A stretch of 64,000 nucleotides of DNA from Streptomyces natalensis ATCC 27448 (GCF_000935125.1 NZ_JRKI01000003.1:186001-250000), one strand, 5' to 3'. Counted from the first letter of the stretch, positions 32,468-42,300 are shown. Translations and numbers: made by a program. The notes: generated by a model from the letters alone, not told the origin.

Positions 32468-33367
32468 TCACGGCCGCCCCAGCTGCGCCGCGATCCGGCC
32501 GAGCTGGTCCAGCCGCTGTTCCAGCGTCGGGTGCGACGACAGCAGCCGGCTGACGGTCTCCTGGTTGAACGCCGGGGCGAAGAAGAAGGCGTTGAACGGC
32601 TCGACCTTCCGCAGGTCCTCGGTCGGGATCCTCGCCATCTGCCCGGTGACCTTGGTCAGCGCCGAGGCCAGCGCCGACGGGCGACCGGTCAGTATCGCGG
32701 CCGCGCGGTCCGCGGACAGCTCGCGGTAGCGGGACAGCAGCCGGGTGAGCAGGAAGCTGATGGCATAGACGACCACGCTCACGGCGGTGACGATCAGTAC
32801 GGCGATGGCGGCGTTCTGATCGCGGTTGTTGCGGCCGACTCCGCTCCACAGGGCGGCCCGGGTGATGATCCCCGCCAGCACACCGAGGAACGACGCAATG
32901 GTCATCACCACGACATCGCGGTGCGCGACATGCGAGAGCTCATGCGCCAGCACGCCCTCCAGCTCCTCCGGCTCCAGCCGCCGCAGCAGCCCCGTCGTCG
33001 CGCACACCATCGCGTTCTTCTGATTCCGGCCGGTCGCAAAGGCGTTGGGCACATCCGAATTCGCGATGGCGACCCGCGGCTTGGGCATATCGGCCAGCGC
33101 ACACAGCCGGTCGACGGCACCGTGCAGCTCGGGGGCCTCCTCCGGTGTGACCTCGCGGGCACCCATGCTGAACGCCGCGATCCGGTCGCTGAACCAGAAC
33201 TGCGCGACGAACAGACCCCCGGCGATGATCAACACCACCGCCCAGGCGCCCTTGAGCAGCACCACCAGCACGCTGACGACCACGACGTACAGCAGTCCGA
33301 TGAAGAACATCGTTGTGACCATGCGCGAGGTCAGTCCGCGGTCGGGGGCGAATCGGGTCTGTGCCAT
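32468..33367 (-). CDS. htpX: HtpX-type membrane zinc metalloprotease (M48)
   Basis: A 299-residue M48 protease with two N-terminal membrane helices (MFFIGLLYVVVVSVLVVLLK; VVLIIAGGLFVAQFWF). The zinc motif HELSH is near residue 140 and the third ligand Glu is in RYRELSADRAAA. Two more helices lie between. It degrades misfolded membrane proteins. ATG 33367 has GGAGGAG four bases upstream. It probably forms an operon with pspAB. A parS site lies 140 bases upstream in the divergent gap with the LLM oxidoreductase. Confidence 0.94.
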   Translation of the reverse strand: MAQTRFAPDRGLTSRMVTTMFFIGLLYVVVVSVLVVLLKGAWAVVLIIAGGLFVAQFWFSDRIAAFSMGAREVTPEEAPELHGAVDRLCALADMPKPRVAIANSDVPNAFATGRNQKNAMVCATTGLLRRLEPEELEGVLAHELSHVAHRDVVVMTIASFLGVLAGIITRAALWSGVGRNNRDQNAAIAVLIVTAVSVVVYAISFLLTRLLSRYRELSADRAAAILTGRPSALASALTKVTGQMARIPTEDLRKVEPFNAFFFAPAFNQETVSRLLSSHPTLEQRLDQLGRIAAQLGRP

Positions 33368-33506
33368 GGCTCCTCCACATCGCACCGCGCTTCGGGCAGC
33401 CGCCGGACCGCTTCGCGCACTTCACCCGCGCGCCACGCTCCGCGCACTGCGCCGCTGACCCGATTCTCCCTCTTCACCGCTATATGCGGGGTAAAGCCCG
33501 GCGCTA

Positions 33507-33522
33507 TGTTTCACGTGAAACA
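33507..33522. other. parS: parS partition site, htpX/LLM intergenic
   Basis: TGTTTCACGTGAAACA in the 281-base divergent gap between htpX and the LLM oxidoreductase gene. Sequence is a perfect consensus match; it lies outside both coding regions. Confidence 0.93.
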
Positions 33523-33648
33523 CCGCGCACGCACTCAGCGACGGAACCGCAGGTCCGACCTCCCCGGCAGGCCACGGGCCCAGCGGGGCGCCCCCTCCCG
33601 GACCGGAGCCACCCCGGGCTTTCCGGCCCTCCCCGTACGCTTTACGCC

Positions 33649-34557
33649 ATGAGCGCTCCCCTCCGACTGAGCACCGTGATCCTTCCCGTCCGCCGCTGGC
33701 ACGAGGGCGGCCGCGAGCAGTGGCAGCGCGCGGAAGAGCTCGGATTCCACACCGCCTACACCTACGACCATCTGTCCTGGCGGTCCTTTCGCGAGCAGAC
33801 ATGGTTCGGCGCGATACCGACGCTGACCGCGGCCGCTGCGGCCACCTCGCGGCTGCGCCTGGGCACGCTGGTGACCTCGCCCAACTTCCGGCACCCGGTC
33901 ACCCTCGCAAAGGAACTGATCACCCTCGACGACATCTCCGGCGGCCGGATCACCCTCGGTATCGGCGCCGGCGGCAATGGCTTCGATGCCACCGCGCTCG
34001 GCCAGGAGTTCTGGACACCGCGCGAACGGGCGGACCGCTTCGGCGAGTTCGTGCCGTTGCTCGACCGGCTGCTCACCGAGGACGCCGTCTCCCACGAGGG
34101 CACGCACTACTCGGCCGATGAAGCGCGCAACATCCCCGGCTGCGTGCAGCGTCCCCGTCTCCCCTTCGCCGTCGCCGCCACCGGTCCGCGCGGACTGCGG
34201 CTCGCCGCACGCCACGGCCAGGCATGGGTGACGACCGGCGACCCCAAGATCTCCGCGACCGGCACCCCCGAGGACTCCGTGGAGGCCCTCCTCGGCCAGA
34301 TGGAGAAGCTGGAGAAGGCGTGCTCGGACGTCGGCCGGGACAGCGCGGAGCTGGACAGGATCCTGCTCACCGGCTTCACCCCGGACGGCGGCCGCCCGCT
34401 GGAGTCGCTGGACGCGTTCGTGGACTTCGCGGGCCGCCACCGTGCGCTCGGCTTCACCGAGATCGTCATCCACGCACCGATACCGGACTCCGTGTTCGCC
34501 GCGGACCAGAAGGTGTTCGAGCGGATCGCCACCGAGGCCCGGTCCCAGCTCGGGTGA
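33649..34557 (+). CDS. F420-dependent LLM-class oxidoreductase
   Basis: A 302-residue TIM-barrel flavin/F420 oxidoreductase. Family marks are the N-terminal RAEELGFHTAYTYDHLSW, then GTLVTSPNFRHPVTLAKELI, TLDDISGGRITLGIGAGG, and AATGPRGLRLAARHGQAWVT. Actinobacterial members of this branch usually use deazaflavin F420. The ATG at 33649 follows a TACGCT -10 element by seven bases, so the transcript is probably leaderless. The substrate is unknown; no pathway partner is adjacent. Confidence 0.9.
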   Translation: MSAPLRLSTVILPVRRWHEGGREQWQRAEELGFHTAYTYDHLSWRSFREQTWFGAIPTLTAAAAATSRLRLGTLVTSPNFRHPVTLAKELITLDDISGGRITLGIGAGGNGFDATALGQEFWTPRERADRFGEFVPLLDRLLTEDAVSHEGTHYSADEARNIPGCVQRPRLPFAVAATGPRGLRLAARHGQAWVTTGDPKISATGTPEDSVEALLGQMEKLEKACSDVGRDSAELDRILLTGFTPDGGRPLESLDAFVDFAGRHRALGFTEIVIHAPIPDSVFAADQKVFERIATEARSQLG

Positions 34558-34732
34558 CCAAGGGTGCCAGGGGCGCCGGGCCCGCCTGTGCGGCTCGGGC
34601 GGGCGCCCACGCGACCGGCTCGGACAGGCGCCCGCCCGGGCTCGCTCCGCAGGCTCGGGCGCGGGCCCGCCCGGCAGCTCGGACGCGCGCCCCAGCGCAC
34701 ACCTGTGCGGCCCGGTAAGCGAAGATGGCCCC

Positions 34733-35611
34733 GTGACTGACGCCTCCGCCACGCCGCCCGAGCCGGTCGTTCCGTCCCGGCCGACCCGGCTGATCGCCAC
34801 CGACCTCGACGGCACGCTGCTGCGCGACGACAAGACGGTCTCCGACCGCACCATCGCCGCGCTCGCCGCCGCCGAGGAGGCCGGCATCGAGGTCTTCTTC
34901 GTCACCGGCCGCCCGGCCCGCTGGATGGACGTCGTCAGCGACCATGTGCACGGCCACGGCCTGGCGATCTGCGCAAACGGCGCGGCCGTCGTCGACCTCC
35001 ACCGCGGCCGCCGCATCGTCGAGGTCAGTCCCCTGGAACAGACCGTCGCGCTGGACGTCGTCACCGCGCTGCGCACCGCCGCCCCCGGCACGTCCTTCGC
35101 CGTCGAGCGCACCGGCAGCTTCCACCACGAGCCGGGCTACCCGCCCCTCCACCTGGACCCGACCGCCATAGTCGCCCCGGCGGAGAAGCTCCTGGCCGAG
35201 GACTTCGCCGCGCCCTCCGCCCCGGAAGGCCCCGGCCAGCCGGTGCTCAAGCTGCTCGCCCACCATCCCGACCTCGACCCGGACGCCTTCCTGACGCTGG
35301 CCCGTGAGGCCGCGGGCAATCTTGCGTCCTTCACCCGCTCCAGCCCCACCGCACTCCTGGAGATCAGCGGCCGCGGCGTCAGCAAGGCCGGGACCCTCGC
35401 CCGCTGCTGCGTGGAGCGCGGGATCTCCCCCTCGGAGGTCGTCGCATTCGGCGATATGCCCAACGACATAGAGATGCTCACCTGGGCCGGGACGTCCTAC
35501 GCCATGGCCAACGCCCACCCCGACGTACTGGCCGCCACCACGCGTCGTACGGCCTCCAACAACGACGACGGCGTCGCGCTCGTCATCGAGCGCATCCTGC
35601 ACCCCCGCTGA
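34733..35611 (+). CDS. Cof-type HAD-IIB phosphatase, second copy
   Basis: A 292-residue HAD hydrolase with [27 protein letters not shown], a Lys in RGVSKAGTLAR and GDMPNDIEML. It is a clear paralogue of 11798-12610: motif I and the C-terminal MANAHP...TASNxxDG stretch match closely. The GTG start lacks a ribosome site. The preceding 175-base gap is filled with 'gctcgggcgggcgcc' repeats able to form hairpins, probably the LLM gene terminator. The substrate is probably a sugar phosphate or nucleotide. Confidence 0.9.
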   Translation: MTDASATPPEPVVPSRPTRLIATDLDGTLLRDDKTVSDRTIAALAAAEEAGIEVFFVTGRPARWMDVVSDHVHGHGLAICANGAAVVDLHRGRRIVEVSPLEQTVALDVVTALRTAAPGTSFAVERTGSFHHEPGYPPLHLDPTAIVAPAEKLLAEDFAAPSAPEGPGQPVLKLLAHHPDLDPDAFLTLAREAAGNLASFTRSSPTALLEISGRGVSKAGTLARCCVERGISPSEVVAFGDMPNDIEMLTWAGTSYAMANAHPDVLAATTRRTASNNDDGVALVIERILHPR

Positions 35612-35648
35612 GCGGCGCATCCGCCCAGCCGGACGCCCGCGGTGGGCC

Positions 35649-36830
35649 TCACACCGTGACCCCGTGCTCGCGCAGCCACGGCACCGGGTCGACGCCCGAC
35701 CCCAGAGAGGGCGTATGCCGCACCTCGAAGTGCAGATGCGGACCCGTGGAGTTTCCGGTGTCACCGGACAGCGCGATCCGCTCCCCGGGGGCGACCTGAT
35801 GTCCCGGCCCGGCCAGCACGGCCGACAGATGCGCGTACTGGGTGTACAGGCCGTCGTGATGGCGTACGACCATGCTGATCCCGAAGCCGTCGCCGCAGCT
35901 CAGGCTCTCGATACGGCCCGCGCCCACGGCGCGTACGGGCGTGCCCACCGGCACCGCGAAGTCCTGGCCCGTATGGCGGGAGGCCCAGTGGGCGCCCGAG
36001 CCGCCGAAGGGGGAGGACAGCTCGTAGTTCTCCACCGGGCGCGTCCAGGGATCGCTCGGGGCGACCACCGGGGCGGCCGCCCTGGCCGCGGTGGTCACCT
36101 CGCTCGGCAGCGTGCCGCAGCTGCCGCTCCGGGACACCTGCGAGGCCAGCCGCCGCAGCATGTCGCGGGCCGAATCCAGGCCCCGGTCGGCCCGCGCCCG
36201 CGCCTGGCCGAGCCGCTCGCGGTCGGCGGCGAACGCGGCCGCGCGGGCACTTGCGAGCGCACTGCCGTCCGCCAGTACGCGCCCCGCGCGCCGTAGAGTG
36301 CCCAACCGGGCTGCCAGCGCCCGCTCCCGCCGCGTCGTCTCCTCGTACATGCTGACCAGCGGTTTGTGGTCCTCTGCGGCCGCCTCGTGCACGGTGTACG
36401 CCACCAGGCTGCCGGTGCGGTACTGCGCGTCGGCGATCGCACCCACCCGTCGGCGGAGCGTCGCGGCCAGCCGCCGGGCCCGGTCCAGCTCCCGGTGCAG
36501 CCGGCCGCTCTCGGCCCGCTCCAGCAGCTCCGCGCGCCGCCTGGCCTCGTACGAGCGGCTCACCCGGCGCGACGCCTCGCCCAGCCGGATCACCTCCAGG
36601 CTCACATCGGCCAGCCGTCGCCCGGGCGAACGGCCCGACATCACGCGCGGTCCGGCGGCCGCGACGGGATGGTCGCCGACGGGGTGCCACCGGATGACGG
36701 CCGCCCTCGCCTTCGGGGCGGACGGCGCGGAGATTCCCACCGCTGCCGACACCACCAGGGCGAATGCGCACAGCATGCGCGCCCCTGCCCGTTGTACCCC
36801 CCGCTCCTTCCGGTACGCCGATGAATGCAT
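35649..36830 (-). CDS. Exported M23 (LytM) peptidase with coiled-coil domain
   Basis: A 393-residue cell-wall hydrolase. It has a signal peptide (LCAFALVVSAAVGISAPSAP, about residues 19-45), a long Arg/Ala/Glu coiled coil (about 70-215) and a C-terminal M23 domain. Zinc ligands are in SRHTGQDFAVPVG and TGPHLHFEVRH, with the catalytic His before them. The EnvC/NlpD-like or RipA-like layout suggests regulated peptidoglycan endopeptidase action. ATG 36830 is used; an internal ATG 36776 would shorten the n-region. It is 109 bases downstream of the sensor kinase stop, likely a separate unit. Confidence 0.9.
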   Translation of the reverse strand: MHSSAYRKERGVQRAGARMLCAFALVVSAAVGISAPSAPKARAAVIRWHPVGDHPVAAAGPRVMSGRSPGRRLADVSLEVIRLGEASRRVSRSYEARRRAELLERAESGRLHRELDRARRLAATLRRRVGAIADAQYRTGSLVAYTVHEAAAEDHKPLVSMYEETTRRERALAARLGTLRRAGRVLADGSALASARAAAFAADRERLGQARARADRGLDSARDMLRRLASQVSRSGSCGTLPSEVTTAARAAAPVVAPSDPWTRPVENYELSSPFGGSGAHWASRHTGQDFAVPVGTPVRAVGAGRIESLSCGDGFGISMVVRHHDGLYTQYAHLSAVLAGPGHQVAPGERIALSGDTGNSTGPHLHFEVRHTPSLGSGVDPVPWLREHGVTV

Positions 36831-36939
36831 AGGCCGAGATTGGTCCGAAATGCACCAGAACCGCCGGACCTCAGGCCCCTACGGCCCGTCCAAGCCCCGA
36901 ACGGGCGAGCGCCGCCCCCTACGGGCGCCTGCCACTCCC

Positions 36940-38649
36940 CTACAGCGGTGCCTCCCACGTCACCTTCGTCCCGCTGCCGCCCTCGCCCAGCCCTGGGCCG
37001 TACGTACTGGACCCGCCGAGCGACTCGGCGCGCCGGGCGAGGTTCTTCAGACCGCTGCGGCGGCCGCCCGGCGGGATGCCGATGCCGTCGTCGGCGACGG
37101 TCAGCCGGACCCCGTCGGACCCGTCCGGCAAGGTGATCGTGGCGTCGACGACGACCTCGATCCGGGCGGCCTGGGCGTGCCGGAAGGCGTTGGAGAGCGC
37201 CTCGCGCAGTGCGGCGATGAGGTTCTTGCCGGTCAGCTCGCCCACCCGGGAGTCGACCGGGCCGATGAAGTTCGCCGACGGCTGGAAGCCGAGCGGTACG
37301 GCGGCGGTGCCGATCTCCCGCAGGACCCTGGTGCGCAGCCCGGACGGCGCCTCGGCCGGGCTCTGCTGGAGCGCGAAGATCGCGGTCCGGATCTCCTGGA
37401 TGGTCACATCCAGCTCGTCGACCGCCTTGCCGACGCCCTGTGCCACCTCCGGCGCCGTGGACTTACGGTGCGCGCTCTCCAGCATCATTCCGGTCGCGAA
37501 CAGCCGCTGGATGACCAGATCGTGCAGGTCACGGGCGATCCGGTCGCGGTCCTCGAGGACCGCCAGCCGCTCGCGGTCGCGCTGCGCATCGGCCAGCACC
37601 AGCGCCAGTGCGGCCTGCGCCGCGAACTGGGTGGCCAGCGTCCGCTCGGCGGCGGTGTACGGGCGGGCGCCGCGGTTGCGCGGAATGGTGAGCGTGCCCA
37701 GCACCCGGCCGCCGCTCTTGAGCGGCAGCATCATGCTCGGGCCGAAGCGCGGCGCGATGGCCGTCACCATCCGCGGATCGGTGGCCGAGTCGTCCACGAA
37801 CACCGGCTCCCCGGCGAGGAGTTGTTCCGCCACCGGGCTGTCGGGCGGGATATGCGTGCCCATGATGCCGGTGGGGTCGTCCGCGGACACCGCGACGATC
37901 TCCAGCCCGCCCTCGTCGTCGGGCAGCAGCACGATGCCGGCCGCCGACTCCGCCAGCCGCTGAGCCTGTTCGGCGACCACCGCGAGGGCGTCGTCGACAT
38001 CGCTGCCCGCCAGGAGTTCGGTGGTCACCGCGACCGAACCGTCGATCCAGCGTTCGCGCTGCCGGGTCGCCGCATGCATCCGGGCGTTGCCGATGGCGAT
38101 CCCGGCCTCGGCGGCCAGCACCCGGACCATGTGCAGGTCCTCCTCGCTGAACTGGCCGCCGCCGCGCTTCTCCGTGAGATAGAGATTGCCGAAGATCTCG
38201 CCCTGCACCTGGATCGGCACCCCCAGGAACGTCCGCATCGGCGGATGCCGCGGCGGGAGTCCGGCCGAGCGCGGATCCTGGCCGAGATCGGCCAGGCGCA
38301 GCGGCTTGGGGTCGTGGATCAGCGCGCCGAGCAGGCCCTTGTGGCCGTCGGGCAGGGCGCCGATCCGCTGGTGCTGCTGCGCGGTCACGCCGTAGGTGAC
38401 GAAGTCCGACAGCCCCTCGCGGGTTTCGTCGATGATCCCGATCGCGGCGTAGCGGGCGTCGGCGAGTTCGGCGGCCGTCTGCGCGATCCGGTCGAGGGTG
38501 ATGTGCAGATCGAGTCCGGCGCCGACCGTCCGCATCGCCTCCAGCAGGTGCGGGATCCGGGAGGTCAGCTCGGACGACAGTCCCTGGAGACTGCGGGTGA
38601 CCTCGGTGGCCGCGTCCATCGGGTCCGGGGGTCCTGTCGTTGCTGCCAT
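36940..38649 (-). CDS. GAF-domain sensor histidine kinase (DevS/NarL class)
   Basis: A 569-residue cytoplasmic kinase. Two GAF domains (about 50-200 and 215-365) precede a HisKA_3 dimerisation domain with phospho-acceptor His in DRIARDLHDLVIQRLF. An HATPase_c domain follows (FRHAQAARIEVVVDAT, then VADDGIGIP, GLKNLARRAE). The layout equals DevS/DosT, which sense redox or gases through heme in GAF. A heme ligand cannot be assigned here. It is 24 bases after cydCD, last in the cyd operon, with no response regulator nearby. Co-expression with cytochrome bd under Rex suggests respiratory or oxygen signalling. Confidence 0.9.
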   Translation of the reverse strand: MAATTGPPDPMDAATEVTRSLQGLSSELTSRIPHLLEAMRTVGAGLDLHITLDRIAQTAAELADARYAAIGIIDETREGLSDFVTYGVTAQQHQRIGALPDGHKGLLGALIHDPKPLRLADLGQDPRSAGLPPRHPPMRTFLGVPIQVQGEIFGNLYLTEKRGGGQFSEEDLHMVRVLAAEAGIAIGNARMHAATRQRERWIDGSVAVTTELLAGSDVDDALAVVAEQAQRLAESAAGIVLLPDDEGGLEIVAVSADDPTGIMGTHIPPDSPVAEQLLAGEPVFVDDSATDPRMVTAIAPRFGPSMMLPLKSGGRVLGTLTIPRNRGARPYTAAERTLATQFAAQAALALVLADAQRDRERLAVLEDRDRIARDLHDLVIQRLFATGMMLESAHRKSTAPEVAQGVGKAVDELDVTIQEIRTAIFALQQSPAEAPSGLRTRVLREIGTAAVPLGFQPSANFIGPVDSRVGELTGKNLIAALREALSNAFRHAQAARIEVVVDATITLPDGSDGVRLTVADDGIGIPPGGRRSGLKNLARRAESLGGSSTYGPGLGEGGSGTKVTWEAPL

Positions 38650-38673
38650 GCCATGAGCCTAATAAGGAGACAT

Positions 38674-41600
38674 TTACCGGGCCATTTCCACCGGAACCGC
38701 CGCCACCGGCAGCGCCGCATCGGCCGCCCGCTCGCGTTCCAGCATCCTGCGGAACGGGCCGTCGGCCGCCGCCAGCTGTGCATATCCGCCGCGCTGGACG
38801 ACCCGGCCGCGGTCGAGGACCAGCACTTCGTCGACCGCGTCGAGGCCGGTGAGGCGGTGGGTGATCAGGACCGTCGTACGGCCCTCGGTCGCGGCCAGCA
38901 GATCGGCGGTCAGCGCATCGGCGGTGGCCAGGTCGAGATGCTCGGCGGGCTCGTCCAGGACGAGCACCGGGAAGTCCGCGAGCAGCGCGCGGGCCAGGGC
39001 CAGCCGCTGGCGCTGGCCGCCGGACAGCCGGGCGCCGTGCTCGCCGACCATGGTGTCCAGGCCATCAGGCAGACCGCGCACCCAGTCCGCCAGCCGCACC
39101 CGGCCGAGCGCGTCCCACAGATCGCGGTCGCCGTCGTCCGCCGCATCGGGGCCGCCGCGGCGCGCGAGTTTGAGGTTCTCCCGCAGCGAGCTGTCGAAGA
39201 GGTGCGCGTCCTGGGCGCACAGCCCCACCAGTCGCCGCACCGCATCACCGTCCATGGCCTGGGCGTCCGTCCCGGCCAGGGTGTACGCCCCGGCCTCCCG
39301 GTCCAGGAAACGCAGCAGCACCTGCGCCAGCGTGGTCTTGCCGGAGCCGGACGGACCGACCACCGCCAGCCGCCGGCCGGCCGGCAGGGTGAAGGAGACG
39401 CCGTCCAGTGCGGGGGCGGTCTGCCCGGAGTGGCGCGCGGTCAGCTCGCTCACGGTCAGGGGGAACGGCGCCTCGGGAGCGGCCGCGGGCGTGGCCGGTT
39501 CGCGCACCGGCGCCGGGGCGTCCAGCACCTCGAAGACCCGCTCGGCGGCGCGCCGGGTGCGCTGGCGGTACTGCACGGCGAGCGGCAGCCCGGCCACCGC
39601 CTCGAACGCGGCCAGCGGGGTGAGGACGACAACGGCCAGCGCGACCCCGTGCAGTCGGCCCTCGTGCACGGCCTGTACGCCGACCACCGCGGACGCCGCG
39701 ACGGTCAGCCCGCACAGCAGCGCCGAGAACCCGGCGCCGGTGCCGGCCGCGGTGGCCGAGCGGGACGCGATCCGGGTCAGGTCCTGGTCCGCGCGCCGGG
39801 CCGCGTCCGTACGGGCCGTCAGCGCGCCGGCCACGGTCAACTCGGCCGTTCCGGTGAGCAGATCGACGACGCGGGTGGACAGAACGCCCCGTGCGGGCGC
39901 CAGCTGACGCTCCGCCCGCCGGGCGAGCGCGGCCGACACCAGCGGAGCCCCCGCCCCCGCGAGCAGCAGCCCCGCGGCGAGCACCGCACCCGCCTCCGGC
40001 AGCAGCCAGCCGGTGAAGCCGACGGCGCCCGCGCCGACCAGCACCGCGGCGCCGACAGGCAGCAGCCAGCGCAGGAAGTGGTCCTGTACGGCGTCGACAT
40101 CGGCGACGAGCCGGGAGAGCAGATCGCCGCGGCGGCGCTCCTTGAGACCAGCGGGCGCCAGCCGCTCCAGCCGCCGGAAGACCGCGACGCGCACATCGGC
40201 GAGCATCCGGAAGACGGCGTCATGGGCGACCAGCCGCTCGGCGTAGCGGAAGACGGCCCGTCCGATGCCGAACGCCCGGGTCGCGGTGACCGCCACCATC
40301 AGATACAGCACCGGCGGCTGCTGCGCGGCGCGCGAGATCAGCCAGCCGGAGGTCGCCATCAGGCCGACCGCGCTGCCCAGCGCGAGGCTGCCGAGCAGCA
40401 GAGCCAGCGCAAAGCGCGACCGGCGGGCCCGGGCCATACGGCGCAGCCGGGCCAGTGCTGGAGCCGGGGCCGGGGTGGCCTCAACGTCCGTGTCAGCGGC
40501 GGAGGTTGTGGGGGCAGCGGACCGCCGAGGCGGCCCGGCCGGTGTTTCACGTGAAACATTCGGCGCCGGGTCCGACGGCACGACCGGATCCGCCAGCCGC
40601 ACCACCCGGTCCGCCACCGCCAGGAGCGCCGGCCGGTGGACGACCATCAGCACCGTGCGGCCTACCGCGAGACGGCGGACGGCGGCAACGACGGCCTCTT
40701 CGGTCTCGCCGTCGAGGTTCGCGGTCGGCTCGTCCAGCAGCAGGATCGGGCGGTCGGCGAGGAAAGCGCGGGCGAGCGCGAGGCGCTGGCGCTGGCCGGC
40801 GGAGAGCCCGGCGCCCGCTTCGCCGAGGGGGGTGGCCGTGCCGTGCGGAAGCGCATCGACAAAGTCCAGCGCCCCGGCATCGCGCAGGGCGGCCCGTACG
40901 GCCGCATCGTCCGCATCCGGCCGGGCCAGCCGTACGTTCTCGGCGATGGTCCCGGCGAACAGGTGCGGATGCTGCGGCACCCAGGCGATCCGCCGCCGCC
41001 AGCTTTCGGGGGAGAGGGAGGCGATGTCCCGGCCGTCGGCCAGGGCGCGGCCCTCGGCCGGTGCGGTGAGGCCGAGGAGCACGCTCAGCAGCGTGGACTT
41101 TCCCGCGCCCGAAGGGCCGACCAGGGCGACGGTCTCACCCGGCCCGACCTCGAACGAGGTCGCGGGAAGCGAGTCGGCGCCGCGGCCGGGGTGCCGGACG
41201 ACCAGGTTCTCGACGGCCAGCGCGGTGCCCTCGGGCGCCGGTGCGGTGCCGGACGCCGGCAGCGGTGTCTCCAGTACGGCGAAGATCTCCTCGGCGGCGG
41301 ACAGCCCCTCGGCCGCGGCGTGGTACTGCGCACCCACCTGCCGCAGCGGCAGATACGCCTCAGGCGCCAGGACCAGCACCATCAGCCCGGTGTAGAGGTC
41401 GAGTTCACCGTGCACCAGCCGCATGCCGATACCGACCGCGACCAGGGCGACCGAGATGGTGGCGAGCAGTTCGAGGGCGAAGGAGGAGAGGAAGGCGATC
41501 CGCAGGGTGCGCAGCGTCGCGCGGCGGTATTCGCTGGTGATGGCGCGGATGGAGGCGGCCTGAGCCTTGGCCCGGCCGAAGATCTTGAGGGTGGGCAGCC

Positions 41601-42300
41601 CCTCGACGACGTCGAGGAAGTGCCCGGAGAGCCGGGCGAGCAGCCGCCACTGGCGGTCCATCCGTGCCTGAGTGGCCCAGCCGATGAGGGTCATGAACAG
41701 CGGGATCAGCGGGAGGGTGACGACGATCGTCGCGGCCGAGATCCAGTCGCCCAGGACGATCCGGGCGAGTACGGCGACGGGGACGACGACCGCCAGGCCC
41801 AGCTGCGGCAGATAGCGCGCGAAGTAATCGTCGAGGGCGTCGATACCGCGGGTGGCCAGGGTGGCCAGCTCGCCGGTACGCATCTCCAGCGTGCCCGCCT
41901 CTGCCGCGCCCGGGTCGTCGGCCTGCCGGCCTCCCGCGTCCTGGCCCCGCCCGTCGGTCTCCGTACGGCGGAGCGTGGCGCCGGGCCCCAGCCGCGCCGC
42001 CCGTTCGAGCAGCCGCATCCGCAGCTCGGACTTGACCGCGGCGCTCGCACGGTGCGCGGCCAGTTCGGTGAGCCAGGACACCAGCCCGCGGCCCGCGGAG
42101 ACCGCGGCGAGCAGCGCGATGGGGGTGGTCAGGGCGCCGAGACCGCGGCCGTGCTGGAAGGCGCCGACCACGATCTCGGCGATCAGCATCGCCTGGCCGA
42201 TGACCAGCCCCGCTCCGGCCAGCCCGAGGGCCACCACCGCGACGAGGAACAGCCGGGTGGCGCGGGCGTGGCGGAGCAGGCGCGGGTCGATCGGTTTCAC
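38674..42300 (-). CDS. cydCD: CydD-CydC fused ABC exporter for cytochrome bd assembly
   Basis: A 1208-residue fusion of two half-transporters. The first (CydD-like) has Walker A GPSGAGKST and signature LSAGQRQRLALARA; the second (CydC-like) has GPSGSGKTT and LSGGQRQRLALARA. Six membrane helices precede each. It exports reductant (glutathione/cysteine or heme-related) needed for bd oxidase assembly. I prefer GTG 42300 (VKPIDPRLLRHARATR). GGGAGG lies six bases upstream, while the longer ATG at 42366 would overlap cydB by 53 bases. This GTG lies within a parS site (42294-42307). A second parS (40543-40558) lies in the linker between halves. Confidence 0.93.
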   Translation of the reverse strand: MKPIDPRLLRHARATRLFLVAVVALGLAGAGLVIGQAMLIAEIVVGAFQHGRGLGALTTPIALLAAVSAGRGLVSWLTELAAHRASAAVKSELRMRLLERAARLGPGATLRRTETDGRGQDAGGRQADDPGAAEAGTLEMRTGELATLATRGIDALDDYFARYLPQLGLAVVVPVAVLARIVLGDWISAATIVVTLPLIPLFMTLIGWATQARMDRQWRLLARLSGHFLDVVEGLPTLKIFGRAKAQAASIRAITSEYRRATLRTLRIAFLSSFALELLATISVALVAVGIGMRLVHGELDLYTGLMVLVLAPEAYLPLRQVGAQYHAAAEGLSAAEEIFAVLETPLPASGTAPAPEGTALAVENLVVRHPGRGADSLPATSFEVGPGETVALVGPSGAGKSTLLSVLLGLTAPAEGRALADGRDIASLSPESWRRRIAWVPQHPHLFAGTIAENVRLARPDADDAAVRAALRDAGALDFVDALPHGTATPLGEAGAGLSAGQRQRLALARAFLADRPILLLDEPTANLDGETEEAVVAAVRRLAVGRTVLMVVHRPALLAVADRVVRLADPVVPSDPAPNVSRETPAGPPRRSAAPTTSAADTDVEATPAPAPALARLRRMARARRSRFALALLLGSLALGSAVGLMATSGWLISRAAQQPPVLYLMVAVTATRAFGIGRAVFRYAERLVAHDAVFRMLADVRVAVFRRLERLAPAGLKERRRGDLLSRLVADVDAVQDHFLRWLLPVGAAVLVGAGAVGFTGWLLPEAGAVLAAGLLLAGAGAPLVSAALARRAERQLAPARGVLSTRVVDLLTGTAELTVAGALTARTDAARRADQDLTRIASRSATAAGTGAGFSALLCGLTVAASAVVGVQAVHEGRLHGVALAVVVLTPLAAFEAVAGLPLAVQYRQRTRRAAERVFEVLDAPAPVREPATPAAAPEAPFPLTVSELTARHSGQTAPALDGVSFTLPAGRRLAVVGPSGSGKTTLAQVLLRFLDREAGAYTLAGTDAQAMDGDAVRRLVGLCAQDAHLFDSSLRENLKLARRGGPDAADDGDRDLWDALGRVRLADWVRGLPDGLDTMVGEHGARLSGGQRQRLALARALLADFPVLVLDEPAEHLDLATADALTADLLAATEGRTTVLITHRLTGLDAVDEVLVLDRGRVVQRGGYAQLAAADGPFRRMLERERAADAALPVAAVPVEMAR
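40543..40558. other. parS: parS partition site inside cydCD linker
   Basis: TGTTTCACGTGAAACA in the coding region between the two halves of CydCD. On the coding strand it reads NVSRET, in a Pro/Ala/Ser linker with no fold. A perfect consensus match. Confidence 0.93.

Noticed and set aside
31230..33100. Antisense frames opposite kptA, pspAB and htpX
   Set aside because: Low-complexity Arg/Ser composition and no start signals; the annotated genes explain the codon bias.
36091..40554. Very long open frame on the plus strand opposite the sensor kinase and cydCD
   Set aside because: Arg/Gly/Pro-biased translation typical of antisense frames in GC-rich DNA; the minus-strand genes have clear domains.
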